Shown here piece after piece: positions 22,001-30,168 of a DNA stretch of 64,000 nt. Below the pieces are notes generated by a model, which saw only the letters and a list, made by a program, of their open reading frames with translations, ran no database searches and was not told where the DNA came from. Position numbers and translations under genes: made by a program. The first letter of the stretch is position 1. Each line of letters begins with the position of its first letter. Source of the DNA: Corynebacterium pelargi (GTDB lineage Bacteria; Actinomycetota; Actinomycetes; Mycobacteriales; Mycobacteriaceae); NCBI RefSeq assembly GCF_014635485.1, contig NZ_BMCX01000001.1, positions 303,634-367,633 of the forward strand, read 5' to 3'.

Positions 22001-22109
22001 AAACCACCTTTCAACAATCCCTACAGTTTCTGTCGCCTTTCATAGGCAAGCACGTTGATCCTTCTGAAACCGTTTTCGGCATGCCAGAAGTAATCAAGGG
22101 CCATCGGTC

Positions 22110-22136
22110 AGTGTACGCCAAAGTTGTCATTTGGCG
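22110..22136 (-). promoter_or_regulatory. Candidate promoter with inverted repeat upstream of ylxR-infB
   Basis: A perfect inverted repeat CGCCAAA (22116-22122), 7-nt spacer, TTTGGCG (22130-22136) directly abuts a -10-like TACACT (22115-22110 on the minus strand). No good -35 is seen. The element lies in the 211-bp gap between nusA and ylxR, about 110 bp before ylxR, and would fit a regulated internal promoter. Confidence 0.4.
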
Positions 22137-22212
22137 AATCTGCCCCCTCATCCAGGCGAAAGTGTGCTGGCTTTTATCAAGGTCAAGCCAGCGCGGGGAA
22201 GGTGGCAGATGC

Positions 22213-23217
22213 TTACTCGGCGTCCTTATCGGAGCGGATATCGATTTTCCAGCCCGTCAAACGTGCCGCCAGACGAGCATTTTGGCCTTCTTTACCAATT
22301 GCTAGGGACAGTTGATAGTCCGGCACCGTCACTCGTGCCGTTTGGGCTTCTGCGTCCAGCACCTCGACGTGGACAACCTTCGATGGGGCAAGTGCATTGC
22401 CAACATAGGTCGCCGGATCATCGGAATATTCGATGATGTCGATCTTTTCGCCGGCGAGCTCCTTCATGATGTTGTTTACTCGCTGGCCACGAGGGCCGAT
22501 GCATGCGCCTTTCGCATTGAGCCCCTTGGCATGGCCACGAACAGCCACCTTGGAGCGGTGCCCTGCCTCGCGGGCGATCGAAATGATTTCCACGCTGCCA
22601 TCGGCAACTTCTGGTACTTCGAGTTCAAACAGGTGGCGCACAAGCTCGGGGTGCGTGCGCGAGAGGTTGATCTGAAGGTTGGTGGGTGCGCGATTCACGC
22701 CTACGACGTATGCCTTAATGCGCTGGCCGTGCTTGAGCTTTTCACCTGGAATTTGCTCCGCAGGAATCAAGATGCCGTCTTGGCCATCCATTTCGGTGCC
22801 AAGGTGAACGACCACGATGCCCTTTTCCTTGGCAATGGCGTCGGCTTGCACCACACCGGAGACGACCTTTTCCTCGTACTCGGAATAGGCGTCATATGCC
22901 TTGGAGGTAGTAGCTTCGCGCAATTTCCTCAAGATGGTATCGCGCACCGCTTTTGCACCGATGCGGCCGAAGTGCGAGGGGGTGTCGTCGAATTCCGAGG
23001 TGACCACGCCGTCTTCATCGAGCTCGGCAACGATCACGCTGACTTCACCGGTGTCCTGGTCAATCTCTACTCGTGCGCGCTGACCGCTGGTATCGCTTTC
23101 TTCCTTATATTCCAGGTAGGCATGACGAAGCGCTCCCGCGATCGTGATGAGCAGCTCTTGAACAGAGATGCCGTGTTCTTTCTCGATCGCACGGAGCGCC
23201 TGGATGTCAATATTCAC
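22213..23217 (-). CDS. nusA: Transcription termination/antitermination factor NusA
   Basis: RNA-polymerase-binding elongation factor. 334 residues, the short actinobacterial form without the C-terminal acidic repeats of E. coli. N-terminal domain, S1 domain (with GQRIKAYVVGVNR), and two KH domains including GPRGQRVNNIMKELAGEKID and LAIGKEGQNARLAARLTGWK. The ATG directly follows the rimP stop with no gap. Confidence 0.97.
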   Translation of the reverse strand: MNIDIQALRAIEKEHGISVQELLITIAGALRHAYLEYKEESDTSGQRARVEIDQDTGEVSVIVAELDEDGVVTSEFDDTPSHFGRIGAKAVRDTILRKLREATTSKAYDAYSEYEEKVVSGVVQADAIAKEKGIVVVHLGTEMDGQDGILIPAEQIPGEKLKHGQRIKAYVVGVNRAPTNLQINLSRTHPELVRHLFELEVPEVADGSVEIISIAREAGHRSKVAVRGHAKGLNAKGACIGPRGQRVNNIMKELAGEKIDIIEYSDDPATYVGNALAPSKVVHVEVLDAEAQTARVTVPDYQLSLAIGKEGQNARLAARLTGWKIDIRSDKDAE

Positions 23218-23772
23218 TTATTTAGTGTCCTCTCGCCACTGTATGGCTTCGTCGTAGCTGTAGCGCACCAAGGCCATCTGATCTTCCGGCGCTTGGGCAA
23301 ATTCAATTTCTACCACCGCTTCGGGGTGCTTGGCTAGTGCGAGGGTGTCTACTTCGAGATTTTTCCCCACCTTCCGCACCACAACAACGTGGTTTTCTTC
23401 CTCGTTGAGCGCGCCGACTCGCCAGATTTCCTTCTTCCCATCCACATGAATGGCCACCAAACGCCCGCGGTTACGGCGCCAATGCCTTGGTAATCGCAAA
23501 GGGCGTTCCACCCCAGGGGTGGTGACTTCCAAGGTGTAGCCTGCACCGAAGTTCGCGGAACCCTCGGCTTCGGCGGCGTCGAAAAGCTCCGAAATTTCTT
23601 GCGACGCCACCTCGAGGGTGTCCAGGTCGGGGGAAGTGTCGCCGTCGAGCATGACGGTGACTGAGGATTTTTTGCCTGCCTTATTTACTTTCACGGCCTC
23701 AACATCGAGGCGGAGACGATCGGCAATGGGTTGCACCATGGTGCTGAGTTCTTCGGGTGTGGGAAAAGCCAT
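23218..23772 (-). CDS. rimP: Ribosome maturation factor RimP
   Basis: Acts in 30S subunit maturation. 184 residues from the ATG at 23772 (MAFPTPEEL); an ATG at 23781 is also in frame. The family pattern is visible in [20 protein letters not shown] and in the C-terminal EIEFAQAP segment. It heads the rimP-nusA-ylxR-infB gene series. Its start is only about 40 bp from that of the divergent lipoprotein, and the two probably share an overlapping -10 region. Confidence 0.95.
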   Translation of the reverse strand: MAFPTPEELSTMVQPIADRLRLDVEAVKVNKAGKKSSVTVMLDGDTSPDLDTLEVASQEISELFDAAEAEGSANFGAGYTLEVTTPGVERPLRLPRHWRRNRGRLVAIHVDGKKEIWRVGALNEEENHVVVVRKVGKNLEVDTLALAKHPEAVVEIEFAQAPEDQMALVRYSYDEAIQWREDTK

Positions 23773-23798
23773 GCTCGCCATGCTAGTAGGTTGGGGTG

Positions 23799-23806
23799 AC
23801 TATACT
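23799..23806. promoter_or_regulatory. Overlapping divergent -10 elements (rimP / lipoprotein)
   Basis: ACTATACT reads as TATACT (23801-23806) on the plus strand, 10 bp before the lipoprotein ATG, and as TATAGT (23804-23799) on the minus strand, about 20-30 bp before rimP. No strong -35 is visible on either side. The plus transcript would have almost no leader, in line with the absence of a ribosome site before 23816. Confidence 0.5.
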
Positions 23807-23815
23807 TGCTCGGCG

Positions 23816-24673
23816 ATGCGTGTTTCTGCCCTAGCCCTCCCCCTTGCTCTTGCGCTTTCGCTTGGATCCTGCAGCCTTATTCAGCAACCCGAGCCGAATG
23901 CTGCCCTGATCAACCTCGCAGCTCAAGCGCGGCATGAGGCCGATATTTATCAAACGCCGGCGCTCAAGGAATTGCGCGCCCAGGATGCTGAGGAACTCAT
24001 TGCCGAGGCCATGCGCGCCTGCGGTCATCGCGATTCCGGCGAGCAGCCCGAGACGTGTACCTATGAGGCAATCGAGCAAGACGTTGGGGAAGCAGAAACG
24101 GATCCACGCCAAGGCTTAGAGCTTTTCGACGTCTCCGCGCAGCTCACCCTCGATGCCACCCCGCAGGTGCCACAGGATGCAATGGCGGTGCTGGTCCCGC
24201 AGGTGATTGATTTAGTTAAAGCCGGCGCTGCGGCACCGGTGGCGGGCGCGGCTCAATTGCAGCCTTCCAAAGAGCTCAAATCCCAGGGTGTGAAAACAGG
24301 TGACCTCGAGGCAGATGCCGATGATGCTCGTGAGGCACTCGCTGCCGAATACGGCGCTCGATATGGCCTGGGCGTGGCCCTAGGCTATGCGGATGCAGCA
24401 GGTAGGCAGCGCATTAGTGCGCTTCTGGAAAGTCACCAGCAGCGCATTGATGTTTTAGAAGCCAGCCTGGAGCCCACCGGAGAGGTGCCAGTTGCCGAGC
24501 CGGCGTATCGCTTTGCCGGCACCACCCCCAGCGATCCGAGCACCGCCTTAGAAGCTGCAAACATGATTCAAGACACACTTACGCAGCGCTATAGCCATCT
24601 TGCAAGTCTTGCTCGCACTGCGTCCTGGCGCGAGCTCAGCACCGCCCTAGCTGCACAAACAGCCGCGGAATAG
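23816..24673 (+). CDS. Lipoprotein with DUF4439-like (ferritin-like) C-terminal region
   Basis: 285 residues from the ATG at 23816. Signal peptide with lipobox LGSC and lipid-acceptor Cys19. The middle is acidic and Ala-rich with two further cysteines (ACGHRDSGEQPETC). The C-terminal helix-rich part (AAEYGARYGLGVALGYADAAGRQR) matches my recollection of DUF4439, a ferritin-like domain found next to rimP in actinobacteria. Function is unknown. It is probably leaderless, with TATACT 10 bp upstream. Confidence 0.75.
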   Translation: MRVSALALPLALALSLGSCSLIQQPEPNAALINLAAQARHEADIYQTPALKELRAQDAEELIAEAMRACGHRDSGEQPETCTYEAIEQDVGEAETDPRQGLELFDVSAQLTLDATPQVPQDAMAVLVPQVIDLVKAGAAAPVAGAAQLQPSKELKSQGVKTGDLEADADDAREALAAEYGARYGLGVALGYADAAGRQRISALLESHQQRIDVLEASLEPTGEVPVAEPAYRFAGTTPSDPSTALEAANMIQDTLTQRYSHLASLARTASWRELSTALAAQTAAE

Positions 24674-24768
24674 CGCCTTTTATCAACTGAGACGCCACGG
24701 CGTCTTCCGGTATGTGCCCCGGAAGCCCTGTGCAAGGTTGAAGCTTCACCTTGCCTAATATGGTGAAC

Positions 24769-26766
24769 ATGTCAACCAAGTCCACCGCTGAGCAGCCAGG
24801 CGACGCTGCAGCTCGAACCAAACGTTCCCGATGGCTGGCCTTAGTGCTTTTGCTTCTCGGGATCGCACTGATGGCCATAGGCGCCAAAGATGTACCCAGC
24901 AACACCAACGGCAACCTTCCCGAAGGATCGGATTCCCTCGCGGTTGCACGCACCGTAGAACAGCTCGAAGACGATGCCGGCGACACTGCAACCATCGCGG
25001 TCCTTGAGCAACCCGGCGGCATCAATATCACCGAGGCTCAATCGCTAGCCGCTTCTATTGGTGCCAAGGCGGTGCCAAGCAAAGACGGTGAAGCTGCGCT
25101 GATCTTTAGCAATATCGAAGGTGGCACCAGCGCCCAGGTTGCCGAGCAGGTCAATAGCTTGCGCGAAGACCTCAAGGCCGAGGCACCGGAAGGAATGCAG
25201 GTTCAGGTCACCGGCCCCGCTGCGATTCAAGCCGACCTTGCCAATGTGTTCGACGGCGCGAATTTCCTGCTGCTTGGAGTCACCGCCCTCATCGTGGCGT
25301 TGCTGTTGATCATCACCTACCGCTCCCCGATTTTGTGGCTCATTCCTCTAGCAGTGATCGGCGTTGCCGACCGCGTGGCAGCAACGGTATTTACCTGGGT
25401 GCTCAGCGCGCTCGGCATGAGCTGGGATGAATCCACCGCAGGTATTTTGTCCGTGCTCGTTTTCGGCGCAGGCACGAACTATGCCTTGCTGCTCATCTCT
25501 CGCTACCGCGATGAACTGCGCGTATATTCCAGCCGCTATGAGGCGATGGCCCGGGCTTGGTTGCCAACTGCAAAAGCATGCGCCGCCAGCGCCTCAACCG
25601 TGGCGCTTGGCGTGCTATGTCTCTTACTTTCTGCGGCACCGAATACTCGCGGGCTTGGTGTGGCCTCCACCATCGGCGTGCTCATTGCTTTGACGTTTGC
25701 ACTCTTCGTGCTTCCGGGCGCTCTTGTGACGTTCGGACGTTGGGTGTTCTGGCCTAAGGCCCCCACGGTGGGCACTGAGGCGCAGCACGGCATTTGGGAT
25801 CGCATTGGCAACTTTGTTGCCGGCCGAAAGATCGCAGTGATCATTGGCTCGCTGGTGCTGCTGGCCATTGCCTGCGCAGGTTCGCTGAACATGAAAATTG
25901 GTCTATCCCAAGCAGACCAATTCATCGACACCCCAGAGTCCATCGCCGCCACCGACACCCTCGAGGCGCACTTCCCCGATCAAGCAGCCACGCCTGCAAC
26001 GGTGCTCGTTGAGGATCGCTCTCAGGTCCAGCAGGTGGAAACGGCACTCAAAGACGCTGGCGCTTCCGTGCAGCCCGGCCAAGAAATCGGCACGGATACG
26101 GTGCTCAATGCTTCTGGTTTAGACACCCCGGCACTGCGCGATGCACTCGAGCCCTACGCCGCAAAGGTCGGCGGATCCGAGGCCGAATTGTATGACCAAG
26201 CGCAATACGCAGCATCCGATCGCCGTGTCATTTTCCCTGCGGTGCTGGCCGTGGTGTTGCTGGCGCTCATTGTCTTGCTTCGCAGCCTGGTGGCCCCGCT
26301 CGTGATGGTGGCAACCGTGCTGCTGACCAATATTGCCGCTATGGGACTTGGCTGGTGGGCCTTCCAGCACATCTTGGGCTTTAACTCCCTTGCCGATCTC
26401 ACCCCGCTTTACGCCTTCGTATTCTTAGTGGCCCTGGGCGTGGACTACAACATCTTCCTTGTCACCCGAGCCAAAGAAGAAGCAGCGGCGAATCCGGATG
26501 GCGATATGAGTGCTCATGTGCGCAAAGCTTTGTCCACCACCGGTGGCGTGATTACCTCCGCCGGCATCCTGCTTGCTGCCGTATTCGCCGCCCTAGGCGT
26601 GCTACCGCTGGTGGCTCTGGCACAGATCGGTGTGGTGATCTTCCTTGGCGTGCTCCTGGACACGCTGGTGGTGCGCACCATTTTGCTGCCCGCCGTCATG
26701 ATGGTGTTTGGCCAAAAGTTCTGGTGGCCATCTAAGCCAACCGCGCGTGGCAACACCAAGCACTAG
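24769..26766 (+). CDS. MMPL family (RND-type) transporter
   Basis: 665-residue membrane protein with the MMPL layout: one N-terminal helix, a soluble loop, a cluster of five or six helices, a second loop and a second cluster. Characteristic segments are FGAGTNYALLLISRYRDEL in the first half and ALGVDYNIFLVTRAKEE in the second. The ATG at 24769 is chosen because TAATAT at 24756-24761 would place +1 on it (leaderless); an ATG at 24760 is also possible. MMPL proteins export lipids or drugs; this short type may not be a mycolate exporter. Confidence 0.9.
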   Translation: MSTKSTAEQPGDAAARTKRSRWLALVLLLLGIALMAIGAKDVPSNTNGNLPEGSDSLAVARTVEQLEDDAGDTATIAVLEQPGGINITEAQSLAASIGAKAVPSKDGEAALIFSNIEGGTSAQVAEQVNSLREDLKAEAPEGMQVQVTGPAAIQADLANVFDGANFLLLGVTALIVALLLIITYRSPILWLIPLAVIGVADRVAATVFTWVLSALGMSWDESTAGILSVLVFGAGTNYALLLISRYRDELRVYSSRYEAMARAWLPTAKACAASASTVALGVLCLLLSAAPNTRGLGVASTIGVLIALTFALFVLPGALVTFGRWVFWPKAPTVGTEAQHGIWDRIGNFVAGRKIAVIIGSLVLLAIACAGSLNMKIGLSQADQFIDTPESIAATDTLEAHFPDQAATPATVLVEDRSQVQQVETALKDAGASVQPGQEIGTDTVLNASGLDTPALRDALEPYAAKVGGSEAELYDQAQYAASDRRVIFPAVLAVVLLALIVLLRSLVAPLVMVATVLLTNIAAMGLGWWAFQHILGFNSLADLTPLYAFVFLVALGVDYNIFLVTRAKEEAAANPDGDMSAHVRKALSTTGGVITSAGILLAAVFAALGVLPLVALAQIGVVIFLGVLLDTLVVRTILLPAVMMVFGQKFWWPSKPTARGNTKH

Positions 26767-26787
26767 CGGTTGAGCAGAAAGCACAAC

Positions 26788-26830
26788 AGCCCCGAAACGT
26801 TCTTCGAGAAAACGTTTCGGGGCTTTCGTT
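26788..26830. terminator. Bidirectional terminator between MMPL gene and GH13 gene
   Basis: 14-bp perfect stem (AGCCCCGAAACGTT 26788-26801 with AACGTTTCGGGGCT 26811-26824) and TTCGTTGTT after it on the plus strand. It serves the convergent gene ends at 26766 and 26845. Confidence 0.85.
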
Positions 26831-26844
26831 GTTCCTGTGTGCAG

Positions 26845-28590
26845 CTAGACGCGAGTAAACATCACACAAGAAAATGGTCCGAGCGAAAGATAGGCATCCG
26901 AGCCTTCCATATCGGAGGTCTCGTGGTTGCCGAAGAGTGTGGAGTAGGTGTTCGCATCGGAGTTGAAACGAACACGCCAATGCCCTTCGGGGATGGTGAT
27001 ATTGGCAGCGCATTCAGTACGCGAGAAGTTCACCGCCACGAGCACCGCGTCCCCATCAAGGGTTTCGCGGCTAAAGACGAGCAGCTTCGATGCATTGTCT
27101 TGGTGATGCACCTTGGTCACAGGCCCCTGGAGCCCTGCGGTGGTGCCGTCGAGGTTGCGTCGTAAAGCAACAAGGTCAGAGAACATCCTCGCGATATCCC
27201 TAAACGCCCATGCCTGGCCCCAATCCAGTGGCACGGTGTCACGGAACCACTCATCCTCTAAGAACTCCTGCCCCTGGAAGAGCATGGGCATACCGGGAGC
27301 ACTGAGTACCAGACACGCGCCGAGGGTCGCTCGTTTCTGTGCATCCCAGCCATCCGGGTTATCGCCTGCTACCTCGGTGGTCACGCGCGCCGAACCATTG
27401 GCTACCTCATCGTGTGATTCGGTGTAGATCACGCGATCAAAGGGATTCAGATACTCGTGGGTGACCGCAGCGGACACGGAGTCGATATTGCGAGAGGCAT
27501 CATCGTTGGTGATCAAGGCCTCGCGGATTGGGTGAACAAATTGCGAGTCCCACTGCGCATGCATATTGCCGCCATCGGGCTCGGTGGACGATACGGCCGC
27601 GAGGTTATGCAGATCCTCGGCGATGGCGATCCTGCCTGGGAATTCCTCGCGCACTACCCGACCGATCTCGTGCATCATGGTCCAGCCTTCTGGGATGTCA
27701 TCAGAGAAGCCGTCTTTGGAACGCATATACGGGGTCATGTCGAGGCGCAGGCCGTCTGCGTGGTAATCGCGAAGCCACATTCTGGCATTGTCGGAGATGA
27801 AGTCTCGCACTTCCTGGCGCCCGTAGTCAGGGCGGGTATCGCCCCACGGAGTGGAGCTGCGCCAGTCCTGGTAGAAGTAGATGCCACCTTTGTCGTTTTC
27901 CTGCCAGCCATCGAATTGCCACAAAGACAAATCAGACGGCCCGAAGTGGTTGTACACGACGTCGATAATCACGGCGATGCCGCGGGCATGTGCCTCTTTG
28001 ATGAACTGCTTGAGCGCATCGGGGCCACCGTAGGAGGATTCCACGGCGAAGATATTGGCGGGGTTATAGCCCCATGAGTAGTCGCCGGCGAACTCCATGA
28101 GCGGCATCAGCTCAACGCAGTTGATGTTGAGGCCCACGAGGTAGTCGAGTTTTTTGGTGAGGTCTTCGAGGTTTGCAGGCGAATGTTCATCGCCGTTATC
28201 AACAAAAGAGCCGATATGGGTTTCATAAATCACAAGTTCATGCTGATTCGGCGTAGCGAATTCATCGCCTGACCAGTCAAAATCACCGTGGTTATAGAGG
28301 ACGCCGTTGCCCACGGAGTTAGTGACCTTGAAGGCTCGGGGATCGATGCGCATGTAGGTGTTTTCGCCATTGCGGATGGCAAATTGGTATTCCTGGCCGG
28401 TGCGTGCCTCGGGCACTACCCCAAAGAAATTTCCCGATTCTTCACGTTCGAGCACATTGGCCTGCTCGTCCCAATCATTGAAATCACCAACCACGGCGAC
28501 CGAGTCAGCATTCGGTGCCCACACGCGAAAGGCGTAGCCCTGCTCGAGAGGAATCGCACCCATACCGGGCACATATTGTTGCACGCTCAT
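26845..28590 (-). CDS. GH13 alpha-glucan branching-enzyme-like protein
   Basis: 581 residues from the ATG at 28590; ATGs farther upstream (28623, 28662) are possible. N-terminal CBM48-like domain (about 15-105, YAFRVWAPNADSVAVVGDFN) and a TIM-barrel with GH13 residues: VYNHFG, nucleophile Asp284 in GLRLDMT, Glu325 in AIAED, Asp394 in YTESHDE. It is shorter than the main GlgB (about 730 residues in C. glutamicum, from memory) and has no glycogen genes beside it. Branching enzyme or maltooligosyl-type hydrolase are both possible. Confidence 0.85.
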   Translation of the reverse strand: MSVQQYVPGMGAIPLEQGYAFRVWAPNADSVAVVGDFNDWDEQANVLEREESGNFFGVVPEARTGQEYQFAIRNGENTYMRIDPRAFKVTNSVGNGVLYNHGDFDWSGDEFATPNQHELVIYETHIGSFVDNGDEHSPANLEDLTKKLDYLVGLNINCVELMPLMEFAGDYSWGYNPANIFAVESSYGGPDALKQFIKEAHARGIAVIIDVVYNHFGPSDLSLWQFDGWQENDKGGIYFYQDWRSSTPWGDTRPDYGRQEVRDFISDNARMWLRDYHADGLRLDMTPYMRSKDGFSDDIPEGWTMMHEIGRVVREEFPGRIAIAEDLHNLAAVSSTEPDGGNMHAQWDSQFVHPIREALITNDDASRNIDSVSAAVTHEYLNPFDRVIYTESHDEVANGSARVTTEVAGDNPDGWDAQKRATLGACLVLSAPGMPMLFQGQEFLEDEWFRDTVPLDWGQAWAFRDIARMFSDLVALRRNLDGTTAGLQGPVTKVHHQDNASKLLVFSRETLDGDAVLVAVNFSRTECAANITIPEGHWRVRFNSDANTYSTLFGNHETSDMEGSDAYLSLGPFSCVMFTRV

Positions 28591-28836
28591 CCTTGCTTGC
28601 TTCTTTCTTGTGTTTGAGTCCATCGGTTTCTCGCCGAATCGTTGCCCATATCCTAGCCCCAAGCAGCGGGGGCACCTAGCTTGAATGCCATAGATACTGC
28701 CCGTTTTTGCCGGTTATGCTGCTCGAATAGTAGCCGGCTGAGCATTCACTGTGCACCAATTTTGATATTCAACAATGCATTACTTATGCTTTATGCTTGT
28801 ACCAATAATTGATACTAAGAAAGGACGCGTACCTTC

Positions 28837-29157
28837 ATGCGCCGTTTCACCAAAGCCTCTATCGCTATTGCAGCCGCTGCATCCCTGGCACTTTCCGCCT
28901 GCGGCGACGACAAGGATGAAGACGAAGTTGTCGTCACCACCACCGAGCAAGACGGCTCCACCGACACCACCGTGGTAGAGACTGACGATCGCGACGATCA
29001 GAACGATCGCGACGACCGTGACGACCGCGATGACCGTCACGACGACAAGGATGATCTCGACGATCACCTCGAGAGCCTGGATCCCCAGGACGATGGCGAT
29101 GATCACGACGATCACGACCACGATGATCACGACGATCACGACGACCACGACCACTAA
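28837..29157 (+). CDS. Small lipoprotein with Asp/His-rich repeat tail
   Basis: 106 residues. Signal peptide with lipobox LSAC, acceptor Cys22. The mature part starts GDDKDEDEVVVTTTEQDG and then becomes almost entirely Asp, Arg and His, ending in DHD/DDH repeats from about residue 88. This could bind divalent metals, which is inference. Its first ~33 residues and upstream AAGGACGCGT are nearly identical to the next gene (29334-29954), so the two are paralogues; this copy lacks the DUF1541 part. A terminator follows at 29181-29211. Confidence 0.75.
   Translation: MRRFTKASIAIAAAASLALSACGDDKDEDEVVVTTTEQDGSTDTTVVETDDRDDQNDRDDRDDRDDRHDDKDDLDDHLESLDPQDDGDDHDDHDHDDHDDHDDHDH
29098..29156 (+). repeat. 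Short in-frame tandem repeats encoding Asp-His
   Basis: Runs of GAT/GAC and CAC/CAT codons in 9-12-bp units (GACGATCACGAC-like) at the 3' end of the small lipoprotein gene. The pattern is in frame and likely to vary in length by slippage. Confidence 0.7.
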
Positions 29158-29180
29158 GCCTTCAATAAAGGCAGTCGTTG

Positions 29181-29214
29181 AAGCGCCACACTCCTTGAGG
29201 GTGGGGCGCTTTTG
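29181..29214 (+). terminator. Intrinsic terminator of small lipoprotein gene
   Basis: AAGCGCC, one mismatch, CAC pairing to GTG, one mismatch, GGCGCTT (29181-29191 with 29201-29211), then TTTTG. It separates the twin lipoprotein genes. Confidence 0.85.
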
Positions 29215-29333
29215 TCATCCGCAACATCACCAGCGCAATACCAAATAAGGTATTGGCCGCCCGCTCAAAGCTTCCATATACTTTGAGAGGTCCGTCTACA
29301 TCAGAAACCCTTACCTGGAAAGGACGCGTTTAC

Positions 29334-29954
29334 ATGCGCCGTTTCACCAAAGCCTCTATCGCATTGGCTGCCACCGCTTCGCTGGCTCTGACCGCCTGCG
29401 GCGATGACAAAGACGAAGAAGAGATTGTCGTCACCACCACCGCCGACAATGGTGCCACCGAGACCACCGTCGTGGAAGTAGACAAAGATGATCACGACGA
29501 TCACGATGATCACCACGCCCACGGGGCACACAAGACCGACGGTGGTGAAGCTCCCGCCGGCATGACCGAAGCTTCCAACCCTCGCTTCAAGGTTGGCGAG
29601 AAGGTACGCATCGACGCCGAGCACATGCCCGGCATGGAAGATGCCATCGGCACCGTCACCGGCGCCTACACCACCACCGCCTACGAGGTGGACTACATTC
29701 CCACCGACGGATCTCCCCGCGTAGACGACCACAAGTGGGTTGTGCAAGAAGAGCTCCAAGATCCCGGCAACGCCCCGCTGCGCGACGGCGATCCCATTGT
29801 GATCGACGCCGACCACCTCGACGGCATGAAGGGTGCCAAGGGCACCATCGAAGATGTCGAGCAGACCACCGTGTACATGGTTGATTTTGAGGCCAATGGC
29901 CAGAAGTACACCAACCACAAGTGGGTCACCGAGGACGAGCTGGAGAAGCTCTAA
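29334..29954 (+). CDS. Lipoprotein with two DUF1541 (YdhK) repeats
   Basis: 206 residues from the ATG at 29334 (AAAGGACG upstream). Lipobox LTAC with Cys22, an acidic and His-rich linker (DDHDDHDDHHAHGAH), then two copies of the DUF1541/YdhK module: FKVGEKVRIDAEHMPGMEDA with YEVDYIPTDG, and DPIVIDADHLDGMKGAKGT with YMVDFEANG, each ending HKWV. DUF1541 is found in lipoproteins often associated with copper or metal stress; the exact role is unknown. Its N-terminus is nearly identical to the preceding gene. Confidence 0.85.
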   Translation: MRRFTKASIALAATASLALTACGDDKDEEEIVVTTTADNGATETTVVEVDKDDHDDHDDHHAHGAHKTDGGEAPAGMTEASNPRFKVGEKVRIDAEHMPGMEDAIGTVTGAYTTTAYEVDYIPTDGSPRVDDHKWVVQEELQDPGNAPLRDGDPIVIDADHLDGMKGAKGTIEDVEQTTVYMVDFEANGQKYTNHKWVTEDELEKL

Positions 29955-29991
29955 ACAATCCTTCGGCAGCCTTATTGGCTAGCAGAACATG

Positions 29992-30033
29992 ACAGCGCCA
30001 CCTAGGGCACTTTTCGCCTTAGCGTGGCGCTGT
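29992..30033 (+). terminator. Hairpin downstream of DUF1541 lipoprotein gene
   Basis: 10-bp perfect stem (ACAGCGCCAC 29992-30001 with GTGGCGCTGT 30024-30033) with extra inner pairing (CTAGGGCAC/GCCTTAG region). Followed by TCGCTTTG, so only a weak U-tract. Confidence 0.65.
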
Positions 30034-30168
30034 TCGCTTTGCGGGCGCTTTCCTTACCCCCGCCTAACCCCTCCCTGTGGCGCAAGTCGCCTCCATCGTT
30101 AATGCTTGAGGCCATATCCTTTCGCGATATCTCAAGCCCCTCAAGGATCAACCCCAAAAGGACGTGCA

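Noticed and set aside
28780..29154. Hydrophobic minus-strand frame rich in Val/Ile
   Set aside because: Simple reverse complement of the GAC/GAT-rich Asp/His repeats, not a membrane protein.
29098..29156. Possible CRISPR-like repeat array
   Set aside because: The units are only 9-12 bp, in frame with a gene and without unique spacers.
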